From Xanthostigma xanthostigma (lineage: Eukaryota; Arthropoda; Insecta; Raphidioptera; Raphidiidae): DNA of 64,000 nucleotides. The stretch is from the NCBI GenBank assembly GCA_963575645.1, contig OY754466.1:19942001-20006000 (forward strand), in the 5' to 3' direction. A program made the translations under genes and the position numbers. Below, one piece after another: positions 11,075 to 23,088 of this stretch. The notes under the pieces are model-generated. The model was not told the origin of the DNA and ran no database searches. It saw only the letters and a program-made list of their open reading frames with translations. Positions within the stretch are counted from its first letter, which is position 1, and each line of letters opens with the position of its first letter.

Positions 11075-13128
11075 GTAGCACCAATGAAAAAGTAAATACG
11101 CAATTCGTGGATGGGCAGATATTTAAAATATACGCTAACAACGAAACCGGTAGCAGTTTTGTGAATACTGAAATGTTTGATATTACAACCGTAAAAAATA
11201 TGTATGAAAATATTATTGACATTGAAATTGAAAACGAGCCATTTGATGACAGTGATGCTGATCCTAATTACCAGCCATCGGAATCAGATTTATCTGATGT
11301 TCAGGCGGTAGCAGAAGAAATAGAACGACGTCTTGAAGAAAATCACGAGTCGGAAATAGAAACTGATAATATAAAGGAAACTAGAGAAACTAGAAAGAGA
11401 AAACGTAATCAAGGTGAAGAATATAAAACGAAGAAAGGTAAAATTATAAAACCAAGAGTTTGTTCGCATTTAGAAGAATGCCGAAAACAGTGCAAGAATA
11501 AGATTAGTTTTGAACAGCAATCTGAAATTTTCCATAAGTATTGGGCCCTAGGCAATTACAATCTTAGAGTCGCATACATGGCTAGTTTAATTACAGTAAA
11601 TGACAAAAAAACTCAAAGACTGAACAAAAGTTCAACGGTCGTTAGAAATCGCCAATGGACGTACAATTATTTCTTGGAACTAAATGATTTTCAAAAAACT
11701 GATGTATGCCAAAAATGTTTTAAAAAAACATTTGGTGAGAGTGATAAATTTATAAAAACTGTTATAAGAAAAAAGATTGAGTCTCCTGGTGGGATTACTT
11801 CTCCTGATCAAAGAGGCAAGCATACACCTTCGAACATAATATCTCAAGAAAGACTGGCCCAAATAAAAGAACACATCTGTAGCTTTCCATCTTACGAAAG
11901 CCACTACACAAGAAGAGACACATCCAAAAAATATCTTTCCAGCGATTTAACATTATCTACAATGTATCAGTTATACCGTGAAAAATATGAAAATCCTGTT
12001 TCTATCAAAAAATATTCTGAAATATTTAAGAGTTTAAATCTTAAATTTAAATCACCGAAGGCTGACACATGTTATAAGTGCGATCTTTTTGCTTCAAAAT
12101 TAGCTGTAACAGAAGGTGATGAAAAAGAGAAAATAAAACAGGAAACAGAGGAGCACCAGAGGGAAGCAGATATGGCTTTTAAAAGAAAGGATGAGGACAA
12201 AGAAAAATCTCGTTCTGATAAATCTTCTGTGGTTTATACTTTCGACCTCCAACAGTGCCTGCCGACACCTTTTCTCCGCACATCAATTTCATTTTACAAA
12301 CGTCAGCTGTGGACTTTCAATTTGACTGTCCACGACTGTGTTTCCAATCAGCCATATTGCTATATGTGGCGTGAAGCTATTGGCGGGAGAGGCGGGAACC
12401 AGATTGCTTCATGTCTTTTTAAACATTTAAAAACTTTAACTGAAGACATAAAACATATTACTTTCTATAGTGATACATGCGGAGGACAAAACAAAAACTC
12501 TCACGTTGCTGTAATGTTTTTAGTATCCATGTATTCAAACGAAAATATTGACACCATTGACCACAAATTTCTTGTCTCCGGACATTCCCACATGGAGTGC
12601 GACGTCGACCATTCCGTGATTGAAAGAAAAAAAAGAAAGACCTCCATAAAAATACATCATCCCAGAGACTGGTACCAGTTCGTGAGGACAGCCGGAACAA
12701 AAAAGCAATTTGAGGTCATTGAAATGGATCAAAATAGCTTCTTAGATTTTGCATCTCTTTTAACAACTCATTTTATGTTCCGTAAGGTCGATCAAGAAGG
12801 CAACAAGTTTGTATGGCAAAAGGTGAAATGGTTACGTTATACTAAAGCTGATCTTGGTATTATTATGTACAAAAATTCTCTTAGCGACGATGAGCCATTT
12901 AAGAAATTAAATTTAAAACGACGAGGGGTAAGCAACAAAAATATAGAAACTCAAATTAAAAAATGCTATTCTGGTTCAATTCCCATATCTACAGAAAAAA
13001 AGCGCGACTTGATTTCAGTTCTGCCATTAATTAGTGAAGAATTTCACCAGTTCTATCAAAATTTAATTACGTCAAATATGCCGAACAATCATCCTGATTT
13101 GACACAAGAAACCGATGACGAAGATTAA
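11075..13128 (+). CDS. DUF7869-like transposon-associated protein, exon 2
   Basis: With exon 1 (5578-5641) this gives 705 residues. The N-terminal 130 residues are acidic and low-complexity, followed by a basic stretch (KETRETRKRKR). Cysteine pairs that may bind zinc follow: CSHLEEC near 151, CQKC near 233, CYKC near 354. Next comes a core with FDLQQ (Asp about 412), YSDTCGGQNKN (Asp about 488) and GHSHMECDVDHS (about 525-535). From memory, the SDxCxGQNKN and GHxHxxxD signatures characterise DUF7869, found in many arthropod and plant proteins of unknown function. The spaced acidic residues resemble an RNase H-like (DDE) transposase fold, which is inference. The stop TAA is followed by AATAAA at 13250. 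The frame is intact, so the element may be recent or under selection. Confidence 0.8.
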
Positions 13129-13249
13129 TAACTTGCATCATATAAAAATGTTTATTTTTTTCCCTTTTATTTCTATCTTTTTTATGAAGAATTTTTAATT
13201 TTTTATTATACAAGTGTGTTGATTATAAAATAAGTTGTTTTTTTTCGCA

Positions 13250-13255
13250 AATAAA
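13250..13255 (+). terminator. Polyadenylation signal of the DUF7869-like gene
   Basis: AATAAA lies 121 bases after the stop codon, in an AT-rich 3' flank, on the coding strand and inside the right inverted terminus of the element. Confidence 0.6.
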
Positions 13256-13694
13256 GTTTTGCTAAAATGGCTTATATATACTTGCATTCATTTTAATTAT
13301 AACAATCAAATTAGTAAATAGACTTATGTTGTGTTAGGTTTGTTTTTTTCAGTAACTTAATATTTGAAGACAGGCTTAAGTCACTTTTTTAAATTTTCTC
13401 TGCACAATATTGCACTTAGGTTAACAAAAACCAGTAAAAATGTTGCCTTTTGTGTGGTTCGTCACACGTTATAAATATTATGCAGCAATTTTTAACGACT
13501 GATTTTCTGTTAATGTTTAAATCTTAAATTGGCCATATTGAAAAACATATAAAATTGACATAAGTCTCTTTGCCTTTTGACCACAGAATTAGGGTGACAT
13601 ATTATTATTTTAAAATAAACTCATACAATTTTCACGCCAGATACCTTCAATAATGGTTGCAAGTTGGAATCATATTACAAATGTAAGTTCCTAC

Positions 13695-15143
13695 CTGTGT
13701 GAACTCTCTTATGTTTCATTAGAGTTGAATGTTGATGGAAACTGGCATTGCAGACGTCGCAGACATACGGTCGAATGCCCAAATGAATTCGCATGTGCAT
13801 GACGAGCTCCGATTTCGTAGCGAAACCATTGCCGCATACGCTACAAATGTGAGCTTTTATACCTGAAAACAAAAGTTAACGTTATTATTACAGTTCTGAA
13901 ACCGTTGATCTGAGCACAGAATTCACTGTTCTAAAAACATTTGTCCAGTAGACAGAGTGCACAGACTAGAAGCACTAACTTATAATTACTGTTAACTCTA
14001 ATAAAATTTTGATACTATATGTATTCTTAATAATATTACCTGAATGTCTTATCATATGTCGTTGAAGATTTCCGACTTGATTAAAACCTTTACCGCAAGT
14101 GGAGCACAAATACGGTGTTTCATTGTTGTGTGTTCGTAAGTGGTTTTTTAAATTACTCAATTGCTTAAATGTTTTTGTACAAATATCACATTTAAGTGTA
14201 ACAGTCTCTTCCACGTGAGTTGACAAATGTTTCTCTAACTGTTCTTTTCTAAAATAGCTTTTATCGCACTTTTCACACATATATTTTTTTAATATATCAC
14301 CGTGCGTTTTTAAATGTGTCCATAAATGACGAGACTTTAAAAACTCCTGATTGCATATTTCACAGAACAGCGACTTCAAAGATTTTCTACATGTTTCAAG
14401 ACCAAACGTATGATCTGATTCATCTCCGGATATATTTGTTTCATTTTCCACAAAATCATTGGAATTACTCTCATTGTTATCTTCTTTCAAGGCTATTTTG
14501 TGTACTCTTTGATGCCTTTTTAAACCGATTTCTTTGAGGAACGCTTTATTACATTCTGTACATTCAAAGGAACGCTTAGGAACATGTTTTTTCATATGTT
14601 TCTTCAAATGAAAAGCTTTAATAAATAATTTACTACAAACGTTGCATGAAAATTCTTCTTTAATTTCGCAACCATTTTTAGTTTTCAGGTCGGATTTTTC
14701 TTTTCGAAGTGTTATGTCAGTGTTTTCTATGTTCATATCAATCTCAGATTTAATATATACATTGTCGGATAAGTTACATTCAAGTTTTGGCAAGAGTAAT
14801 TTATTTTGTAATCGTAGCATTGAATCTGAATTTTCACATTTAATCTTAAAATCGTAAAAATTATTGATTTGATTCGCGCATTCAAAACAAACTTCATCTG
14901 GAAGGCCATCATTAAATGATATCTATAAAATTATTATACACAAATGAAAACGATGAATCCGATTATTACATTTGGCAGCTGTCAAATTTGAAAACAATTT
15001 ACCTGCACTGAAGTACATGCCATTAATTTTTCCGACAATTTATTGTCAGAATTGTTTGCTTTTTCGCTATTAAATGAACTATATATTGAACACATGTTGA
15101 TATTTTCCGATAAACAAGTACGACAGGCGTTTTTGGCAGACAT
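13695..15143 (-). CDS. ZAD-C2H2 zinc-finger gene B, exons 1-3
   Basis: Exons are complement(13695..13862), (14040..14922) and (15003..15143); with exon 4 at 3314-3624 the protein has 500 residues. The ZAD ligands are CRTC at residues 7-10 and CFEC at about 59-62, separated by intron 1 at the same position as in gene A. Eleven C2H2 fingers follow in total, eight of them in these exons. Junctions RHS/GIKAH and RVHT/GEKPY fall in linker positions and keep phase. The protein is a likely nuclear DNA-binding factor with unknown target. Introns 1 and 2 are short (80 and 177 bp); intron 3 is 10,070 bp because a transposon with a satellite sits in it. Gene B is a diverged tandem paralogue of gene A. 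Confidence 0.88.
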
Positions 15144-15874
15144 TGTTTTTACAATAAACCAAACGTATTACAGACAGTTTAAAAACGGTATATAAATTAT
15201 ACGATCCTAGACTTAAATTTTGTGTTTAGCTATTTAAGAATTCACACATTTTAAAATCACTTGTAGAAATAACTTTCAAATGTTGAGCGTTACATTTTTG
15301 CTTATTGTTGTAAAACGTCAATTAAACTTTTACGTCAAAATGTCGTAATAAATGAAAATAGGATAAGTTTGCTACTTTGTAACTTTAATATTATCTTTTG
15401 AAAATATTTTAGATAATTAGGAAATATCTATTTGTGGAAGTATGTTCATTTATCATTATAAATATAATATCTGATTTGCAAATTGCAAATTTATCAATTT
15501 ATTTTTGAAATTTTCAAAATTAAGATTGATTCACATTAGTTTTAGTACTGGTTCTAATTCGCATTGATGATTATGAATACAAATAATTTAATTAAGATTT
15601 ATACATACTGAATGATAACTGAAAATAGTGAACACAGTAATAATATTTAATAATATCGGACAATAAATTTGTTAAATTATAAAATGTTGATTGATTATAA
15701 AAACTATAAATGGCTGTTCAATGAATCTGTAAATGTGTACCTAGGCTTAACTGTGTACCAGGCTTAACACTGTGTGACTGACAAAAATCAAGTGAAGGCT
15801 TGACGGCCCGGTTGTTTTTGGTGCTCATAAAGAATAGTTTTTTTATCGAATTTTTGGACAACTAGTAATTTAAA
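15144..15874. promoter_or_regulatory. Divergent intergenic region between gene B and Dbp80
   Basis: These 731 bases separate two start codons facing away from each other, so both promoters must lie here. The sequence is AT-rich. I did not find a confident TATA box or initiator for either gene, so a shared or bidirectional promoter is inference from position only. Confidence 0.5.
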
Positions 15875-18800
15875 ATGGCAACAGGAAAAGTGGATTGGGC
15901 GAAATATGTAGAAGAACAAGAAACTGTGGTAAACAAGGCAAGTTTCTAAAAATTTAAGTACCTAACCTCAATAAAGAGAAAAATGAAAAAAAATTGCTAA
16001 GTTATTTCATTGTTATTATAAATGTACATTATAATATAGGTATATAAACGCCAATTAGGTGGCACTATTTAAGTGTCAATTATAATTATAATAAAAATTA
16101 GAACTGCTTAGACCATTTTTTGAGGTGAGGGCTACTTGCCATACCACAGCTCCAGGCACCTCGGAAAAATAGAGTATCAGAAGATTAACTTCGAAATAAT
16201 GATTTCAATATTTCATGTATTAAGTTATTCAGTAATTGTTACTCGAGAGGGGCATACAATCCCTATTACCGGCATAACCTTGAAATCGGTATTTAGTGTT
16301 GCATTTTGTCTCTGCGATCACCGTTTGGCAATTTTGCATGTGATCACTGGATTGATTTAAGCGGCCTGTGTGCGGACAGAATTTTTGCCGTTCGCTGTAC
16401 CGGAAAAGCTAGACTGACAGTATTACATTATTTTTTTATATGTGTCTGTCCACATGGAGAGATGACGGTAGTATTGGCTACCATGCCGGATAGTACTAAG
16501 TACTATTGAAGTAAAAAAAATATTTCAGATTATCTGGATAGTACAGAGTACTATCTGGATTATATTAATATATTAGGTTTGTTCCAAGCAGCCAGCAAAC
16601 GGTAACAAAACCGTCACACGCATGCGCAGTAGCTAAAACCTGTTACAAAACCGATAGTTTCGTTATAGCTACTGCGCATGCGGGTGACGGTTTCGTAACT
16701 GGCTGCTTGGGACAAATCTAATGGCCCCTCTACACTAGTGGCCAGCACCGCCACTTACAAGCACTCACGATTGTGTAGAGGGCATAATTCGTCGGTGCGT
16801 GGACATAATCGCCTGTAATCGGCAGTAATCGGTTGATTGTCGGTACATCAAAGGAATGCGTGGCCAGCATCGTGCGCCCGTACACACAATCGGACCGGCA
16901 CGATTGTGTGGAGGGCTAGGCAATCATCGCGGCGATTATAGGCACTTATTTGAGTGGCGGTGCTGGCCATGTGTGTAGTAGAGGCATAATATCTACTGCT
17001 TTTTTTCACGCGCATACGCATTTAGTTCTGTTAAGTAATGTCTCAGATGTAACTGAGTGCTTTCTTGCATAGTATTATCTCATATAAAAAACGTGTTAAC
17101 GAGTAACATTTTAGAATGGCAGCACACAGCATCGCAGGATGCAATACTGCGGTATCGCAGATAGAAACCTTTACTATCTGGCAACTATATCTAACGCTGT
17201 TAATGTGAGATGTTATTGAGTAACATCTGACATAGCACTGTGTATAATCTAGATAGTACTGTGTACTATCCAGATAGTACTGGGTATAATCGAAACAGTA
17301 GTCAATTTTGACTTTTTAATATCGTTATTTCTCTAAACAGCGTGTATGACGATTATTATTAGAAACCATTGACCGGAAATATTTACATTCTTAAAACAGG
17401 TAACCGGTTTATCGATTCAAAATCCATCACAAATTAAAACAAATCTAGAACAGAACGCAGGCACGGAAGACGAAGCTCCTGAAGCATGTAATCCAGCGGA
17501 AGTTAGTTTACTTCAAAAAATCATTCGGAAGGGGTTGGTAGAGAACAAAAATGATATTGAAGTGCAAAGAAAAGACCCTTCGTCACCTTTGTATTCTGTA
17601 AAAACTTTCGAAGCTTTGCATTTGTAAGTTAAAAATGAGTAAAAAATGTTATATGACATTAATTAAAGTTAAAAAAACAAATAGAAAAGAAACGAAACGG
17701 TTGATTTATGAGTCAAATTTGTTTATTGTAGGAAGACTACGTTTCGACACCTGTTTTGATGTCTTCCTCAGGTCTATAAGAAAATAAATAATTAATACAT
17801 ATAATAGTTAAAACTTAATTATACATTAGTAATAAAACATAATCAAATATACCTTTAATTAATTGACATTAATTGACCATAACATCACAAAATCTAACTC
17901 GTACTTTACTGAAATTTAACAACGATCGCAATAAACTTGATCTAAGTATTACATTCTTTTAAAACATTATAATTATGACATAATATAGAACTAGACTGCA
18001 GATAATACCAACATTAAATAGTTATTTAATTTACACCATTACTTAGTTCATGAGTTTTTTTAAATGTGTGATAAGAGGGAAGTAGGTTTTTGCCAATTTA
18101 TTAGCATCATCTTTTACGTTAATAGGATTTTTTTCAAATTAATGTGGAGCATTTCTGAAAAGATGCGTCGATGCCAATTAGGTTCATTATCTACAATAAA
18201 CAAATTTGACTCATAAATCAACCGTTTCGTTTCTTTTCTATAATATACAATTGAGTGATCATGATTATTAAAAAAACAAATGTTTGTAGGAAAGATAATT
18301 TATTAAAAGGCGTTTATGCAATGGGTTTTAACGCCCCATCTAAAATTCAAGAAACTGCTTTACCGACACTTTTGGCCGATCCACCGCAAAACATGATTGC
18401 GCAGTCTCAGTCCGGTACTGGAAAAACGGCAGCGTTCGTTTTAGCTATGCTAAGTCGAGTCAATGTTACAAAAAATCACCCACAGGTGATTATTTCAAAA
18501 TAAATATTTAAAGTTGAAAATACCTTGTTCTTAACGTTTCATCATATTTTCAGGTTTTATGTTTGTCTCCCACTTATGAATTAGCTATTCAAACGGGTGA
18601 AGTTGCGGCTAAAATGTCACAGTTTTGTCCGGAAATTCAGCTGAAGTATGCTGTAAGAGGCGAAGAAGGTAAGCTGTTACAATCAGACATTAATTACTCA
18701 GAATATACGAGTAAAAACTGATTTGATTTTCTTATATAAATTTGTTGCAGTTGCGCGAAATACAAAAATTACAGAACACATCATTATTGGCACTCCAGGG

Positions 18801-21248
18801 AAAGTCCTCGATTGGGGAATCAAATTTAAACTTTTCGATCTAAAGAAAATTAGCGTTTTTGTTCTGGATGAAGCAGATGTGATGATTGCAACTCAGGGTC
18901 ATCAGGACCAGTGCATTCGTATTCAGAAGTATGAAATTAATGTATTACTTTATTTAGTCAGTTATAAAATACATTATTAGTTAGATATAATAATTATCAT
19001 ACATAACTCAAAGGCATAAGTGGAAAATTTAGGGTAAGGAGGAACTTTATGAGCCACCAGACTCGAGTAACACTGAGTATGTACAAGGACCCATTCACAT
19101 TTTTTATAGTTTGATTGGGGAACCATGAAAAACCTTGACAAGATAACTGGCACACATGGGGTAATCCTTCATTTTTTTAATATCAGATTCTGAAATTCCA
19201 TAAACAGTAAAATTTCCATATTTTTTTTTATATGTTGTATTTCTATGTGAAAAAAATATATGCGAAATATGTCAGATTCAGATATTATCTAAAGGACAGA
19301 TCATGGTGACCTCACGTACTATCAATAGTCATGTTTGAGTGCTGTGCTAGACGCTAGTTAACCTCACACGTTTTAGGATAGGTATATACAGGGTGTTTGG
19401 AAGCTGGGTGCAAAGCCTTAAGGGGGTGTTAGTATAGACCATATAGAACATTTTGAGCTATATTTGTCCTAACCAAAGTCTGATAATTTTTTTTATTTTT
19501 TTAAATGTCTATAAAAATCCATTTTCTTTTTTTAATTTTTTTTCTGTTAAGTTTAAATAGTCTGAAAGTTATTTTTTTAGTAAAAACGGTGCTTTAAAAT
19601 TATTTGATACCATTAAACACACATTAGGCTAATAAAGTACATTAAAAAAATAAAAATTTCCACTTAAACTTTGCGTTATTAGCACTTAATTGGAAAATTT
19701 TGGGATTTTAGTACTAAAATCGTAAAAGTTCCCTAAAAAAAAAAATTATCAGACTTTGGTTAGGACAAATATGGCTCAAAATGTTCTATATGGTCTATAC
19801 TAACACCCCCTTAAGGCTTTGCACCCAGCTTCCAAACACCCTGTATATTAAACTGTACAAAGCTTTGTCCAAAGAGCGCGACAAATATACCGCCTTCCCT
19901 TTTTTCGAAGTAATTCCTTGGTTATTTCTTCAATATATTATCATAGAAGATATCTCTCTTTATCAAAAGTTCTGTGTATTTAACTATGACAGTAGCCAAT
20001 CAGAACCAACAAAATGCTACCACAAACAAAAAGACAAATATATGATTGCACCCTAATCATGCACACGTGTTTTTCGTACTGTCTGCTGAACATATTAATT
20101 AGAATATCAAAATTCTATCGAACGCAATGACTCCATTACAGTTCTCAATTCGGAGTGAAAACTAGTACCTTCTGAGTTGAAAGCTAATACTACACCACTA
20201 TGCTATGCAAAAAGATATAAGTAAATTATGACTACATTAAATTTGATATATCTTTACAGGTGCCTGCCATCAACATGCCAGATGATGTTTTTTAGTGCAA
20301 CGTATGATACTGAAGTTATGGATTTTGCAGAAGTAATAGTTCCTAACCCAATTGTTATCCGATTACTTAGGGAACAAGAAAGTTTAGATAATATCAAACA
20401 ATATTACGTTAAGTGTAAAAACCAGCAGGAAAAATATATGGCCATAACAAATATTTATGGTGTTATCGGAATTGGACAAGCCATCATATTTTGTCATGTA
20501 AGATTTTTTGTACAAGATTTAATTAATAATCACCGACTTTATCTGTATTTTTTTTTTATTTAAAGACACCAGGGTTAAACTGTATTTTCATGTTTTTATA
20601 TTAAATTGAAAATCTAATTCATATACCAACGTTTGGATTAGAGCTTGAGAACTTGGCGTTTGCAATAAATAATTTATGAAAAAGCTAAGCCACAACATCT
20701 TGGAGACATTGGCTAATCTCAAACCCAGACGGCATAATAATTCTGTTCTGTTTTATAGACAAGGCGCACAGCTGCATGGCTAGCTGAAAAAATGACAGCT
20801 GATGGCCATGCAGTAGCAGTTCTTACTGGCGATCTCACAGTTGAACAGCGTATTGCAGTTCTTGATAGATTCAGAGCATCTAAAGAAAAGGTGCTCATTA
20901 CCACCAATGTTATGGCGAGAGGTTAAAAAATAAACTTTTTTATACAAATAAATTGTTAAATCCAAAGATGAACATTTTTAAATGATGCTTTTAGGTATTG
21001 ACGTGGAACAAGTGACCATCGTTGTGAATTTTGACATGCCAATGGACGTAAACCGCAAGGCTGATTGCGAAACTTATTTGCATCGTATTGGTAGAACTGG
21101 CCGATTTGGCAAAGCGGGTATTGCAGTTAATTTGATCGATTCTCCAGAAGCAATGGTCATTTGTAGAGCAATTGAAGAACACTTTGGCAAAAAAATACAT
21201 TATTTGGACGCTGAAGATTCTGATGAAATTGAGAAAATTGGAGCTTAA
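15875..21248 (+). CDS. Dbp80: DEAD-box RNA helicase Dbp80/DDX19/Dbp5, eight exons
   Basis: An ATP-dependent RNA helicase of the Dbp5/DDX19 family, which remodels exported mRNPs at the cytoplasmic side of nuclear pores with Gle1 and acts in translation termination. CDS: join(15875..15937,17400..17623,18290..18485,18554..18668,18751..18928,20260..20497,20759..20921,20995..21248), 476 residues, close to vertebrate DDX19. Motifs in order: N-terminal [12 protein letters not shown] and [15 protein letters not shown] typical of this subfamily; Q motif [10 protein letters not shown]; motif [50 protein letters not shown]-terminal EIEKIGA. All other introns are GT-AG, but exon 1 probably ends AAG|GCAAGT, a GC-AG intron. 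The alternative is GT at 15929, which removes three residues. Introns 1, 2 and 5 carry MITEs. It appears intact. Confidence 0.95.
16572..16722. mobile_element. Short MITE in Dbp80 intron 1 (first)
   Basis: A 151-bp foldback with arms of about 60 bases. The left end ATTAGGTTTGTTCCAAGCAG matches the complement of the right end with few differences, and both arms contain cgcatgcgcagtagcta or its complement. No coding content. Confidence 0.85.
16723..16985. mobile_element. Short MITE in Dbp80 intron 1 (second, abutting)
   Basis: The left end carries CCTCTACACTAGTGGCCAGC and CACCGCCACTTA; the right end carries the complements (TGAGTGGCGGTGCTGGCCA, GTAGTAGAGGC). The element is about 263 bp and abuts the previous MITE directly. 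It is GC-rich compared with the intron. Confidence 0.8.
17681..18241. mobile_element. MITE with perfect 51-bp TIRs in Dbp80 intron 2
   Basis: Positions 17681-17731 and 18191-18241 are exact reverse complements (ATAGAAAAGAAACGAAACGG at the tip). The 561-bp element fills most of the 666-bp intron, and its right end is 48 bases upstream of exon 3. Perfect arms suggest a recent insertion. Confidence 0.9.
19389..19843. mobile_element. Foldback MITE with ~105-bp arms in Dbp80 intron 5
   Basis: The element starts CAGGGTGTTTGGAAGCTGGG and ends with the complement, flanked by TATA on each side (TA-type target). The arms differ at about one position over roughly 105 bases and surround an AT-rich core. 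The TA target and CAGGGTGT tips suggest a Tc1/mariner-type non-autonomous element. Confidence 0.88.
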
Positions 21249-23088
21249 ATTATAATAACTTGTTGCAGTCAATTTGAAATATATTTTAGACCTTTCACAG
21301 AAATGATAGGATAAAAACAGTTTGCGATTGCGAATTTAGGTATGTAGAATGTATAATTTTTGATACAGTATATTCAAGAAATGAAGTCAAAAGTAAAGTT
21401 TTCTACCTACTGTCAGGAAAGCTCTGTTATACCATATGAAGACAGAAAAAAACTACTGTACATTGTTTAATTAATATATATTTCAAACAATGGACTGATA
21501 ATGGTGTTCTAGTTACATTAGAGATAGCAAATACAGCTATACTCGTAGGGGAGGCAATTTCAATTAATATGGTGGGTATTATTTTTTAAATGCAGTATAA
21601 AACCAGCCAACTAAAAAATAAAAACTCATCACATGTCACTCTATAAATTCGTTCTCAAATTGTTATATTTTAAAAAATTGACTGCTTCAAGAAACTTAAA
21701 TATAATTTGATCAATTTTTCGGAAAATAATAAACCCTGACATTAAGAGTATGCTTCATATTTTTTTGTGAAAATTTTTAATTTTTTAATTCAGAATGCAC
21801 ATTTGTTATCCATATAATTTAATAAATACTTTTTTAAGATATTTTTAATTTTAATGATAATTTAGTAAAAATGAAATGTGATCCTCTTATTTTTGTAAAA
21901 TCAAAGGAAAAAAAAACATTCGAATAACCCTTAATATGTGTTTTTTTTTGTCTAAAGATTAAACTATATGTCCATTATTCCTCATTTTCATTATCTGCCA
22001 TTTTTTTATATGACGACAAGGCCAAATTTACCATTTGCCACTTACCAGTTGATTGAAAACCCATTTTAAAGTAATGGTCAGCCCCCTCCTCTTCCCAAAT
22101 TTTAAACCTCTCCATCGAGTAGACCCCATAATCAGAAAACCAGCCTGTAATATCGCCCGTGCATCTGCTTGGAGAGCATAGCCGAAATTATCAAAGCGCT
22201 CGGAGTAAAAAAATTGAAAATAAACTTCGAAAGATTTTAAATTATATGAAAGATAAGGCTTGTTACTCCACTATAACGAGTATAGTTATTTCAAAAATTT
22301 GACGAACAGTGAACTTGACTCAAAAAGTATCCATCTGAAACCGTCAAATAACAGTTCAAAAAGTGACCAGAATGGCGCTAGTGTACAAAAAGTGTTTAAT
22401 CAGTTTAATTTAAACTTAGCAGTTGTAGACGAAGTGAAATGTGCTGAAAGGAAATATATTATAATATTTTTGGCGATAGTGTAGTTAATATATTCACAGT
22501 AAATACCTCAATCACTTACATAGTCAAACATTATTTGGCATAATCTATGTTATTTGGTAAATATAACCTATAGAATCATCAGAGAAATTCCTATGGTAGC
22601 GCCATCTTAATTTCACTCTTTTTGAGTACAGACTGTTCTCCTCATTCTCTACCCTCCATACACACGGAATTATATTTAAAAACTTTAGTTTTTAGTTTAG
22701 CTGCAACTGGAACATCGTGTCACTAGAGGTTTTGACAAGTGTGAAATAGTCAAAGGAATTACCAGATGGTAGGTATACTTCCAAATATTATTTTTATGAT
22801 ATTATACAATGTTTTAAAGTATATTTTCAAATTTATGACACAAATATTTTATAATTAATTTTTTTTGGCACTTTACATGAGAATTTATGCTGGATTATCC
22901 AATAATATTTACACTTTTCAGCCGCCAGAAGGTAGACACGAGATATGGACGGTATAACTATTTACAATACGCAAATAAATGTAACATAAATTTTGTGTAA
23001 ATTGCAAATGTACAGTTACTATTTTATGAAGGAGTAGTTACATTATATTGAGAATCAGTGCTCAAAAAATAAAATTAAAATGTATATA
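21249..23088. other. Intergenic region downstream of Dbp80
   Basis: About 1.8 kb of AT-rich sequence. It should include the Dbp80 3' UTR, but no obvious AATAAA lies within 100 bases of the stop. No repeat with clear ends, no RNA gene and no convincing ORF were found. Confidence 0.5.

Larger units (their letters stand above)
4963..13590 (+). mobile_element. TIR-bounded element carrying the DUF7869-like gene
   Basis: The two edges are inverted repeats. The left begins AATTCTGTGGTCAA and continues through GGCTTAAGTC; the right edge, reverse-complemented, begins with the same 14 bases. I count 34 of 40 matching positions by eye. The 8.6-kb interval contains one spliced gene transcribed left to right, with a polyadenylation signal before the right end. 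GGCTTAAGTC recurs subterminally at 4987, 5114 and 13373. No convincing target-site duplication is visible. The element sits in the last intron of ZAD gene B in antisense orientation, its right end about 105 bases from the exon 3 donor. The superfamily is unassigned. Confidence 0.75.

Noticed and set aside
19781-20056. 91-codon frame in Dbp80 intron 5
   Set aside because: Starts within a MITE arm and interrupts no helicase homology; intronic.
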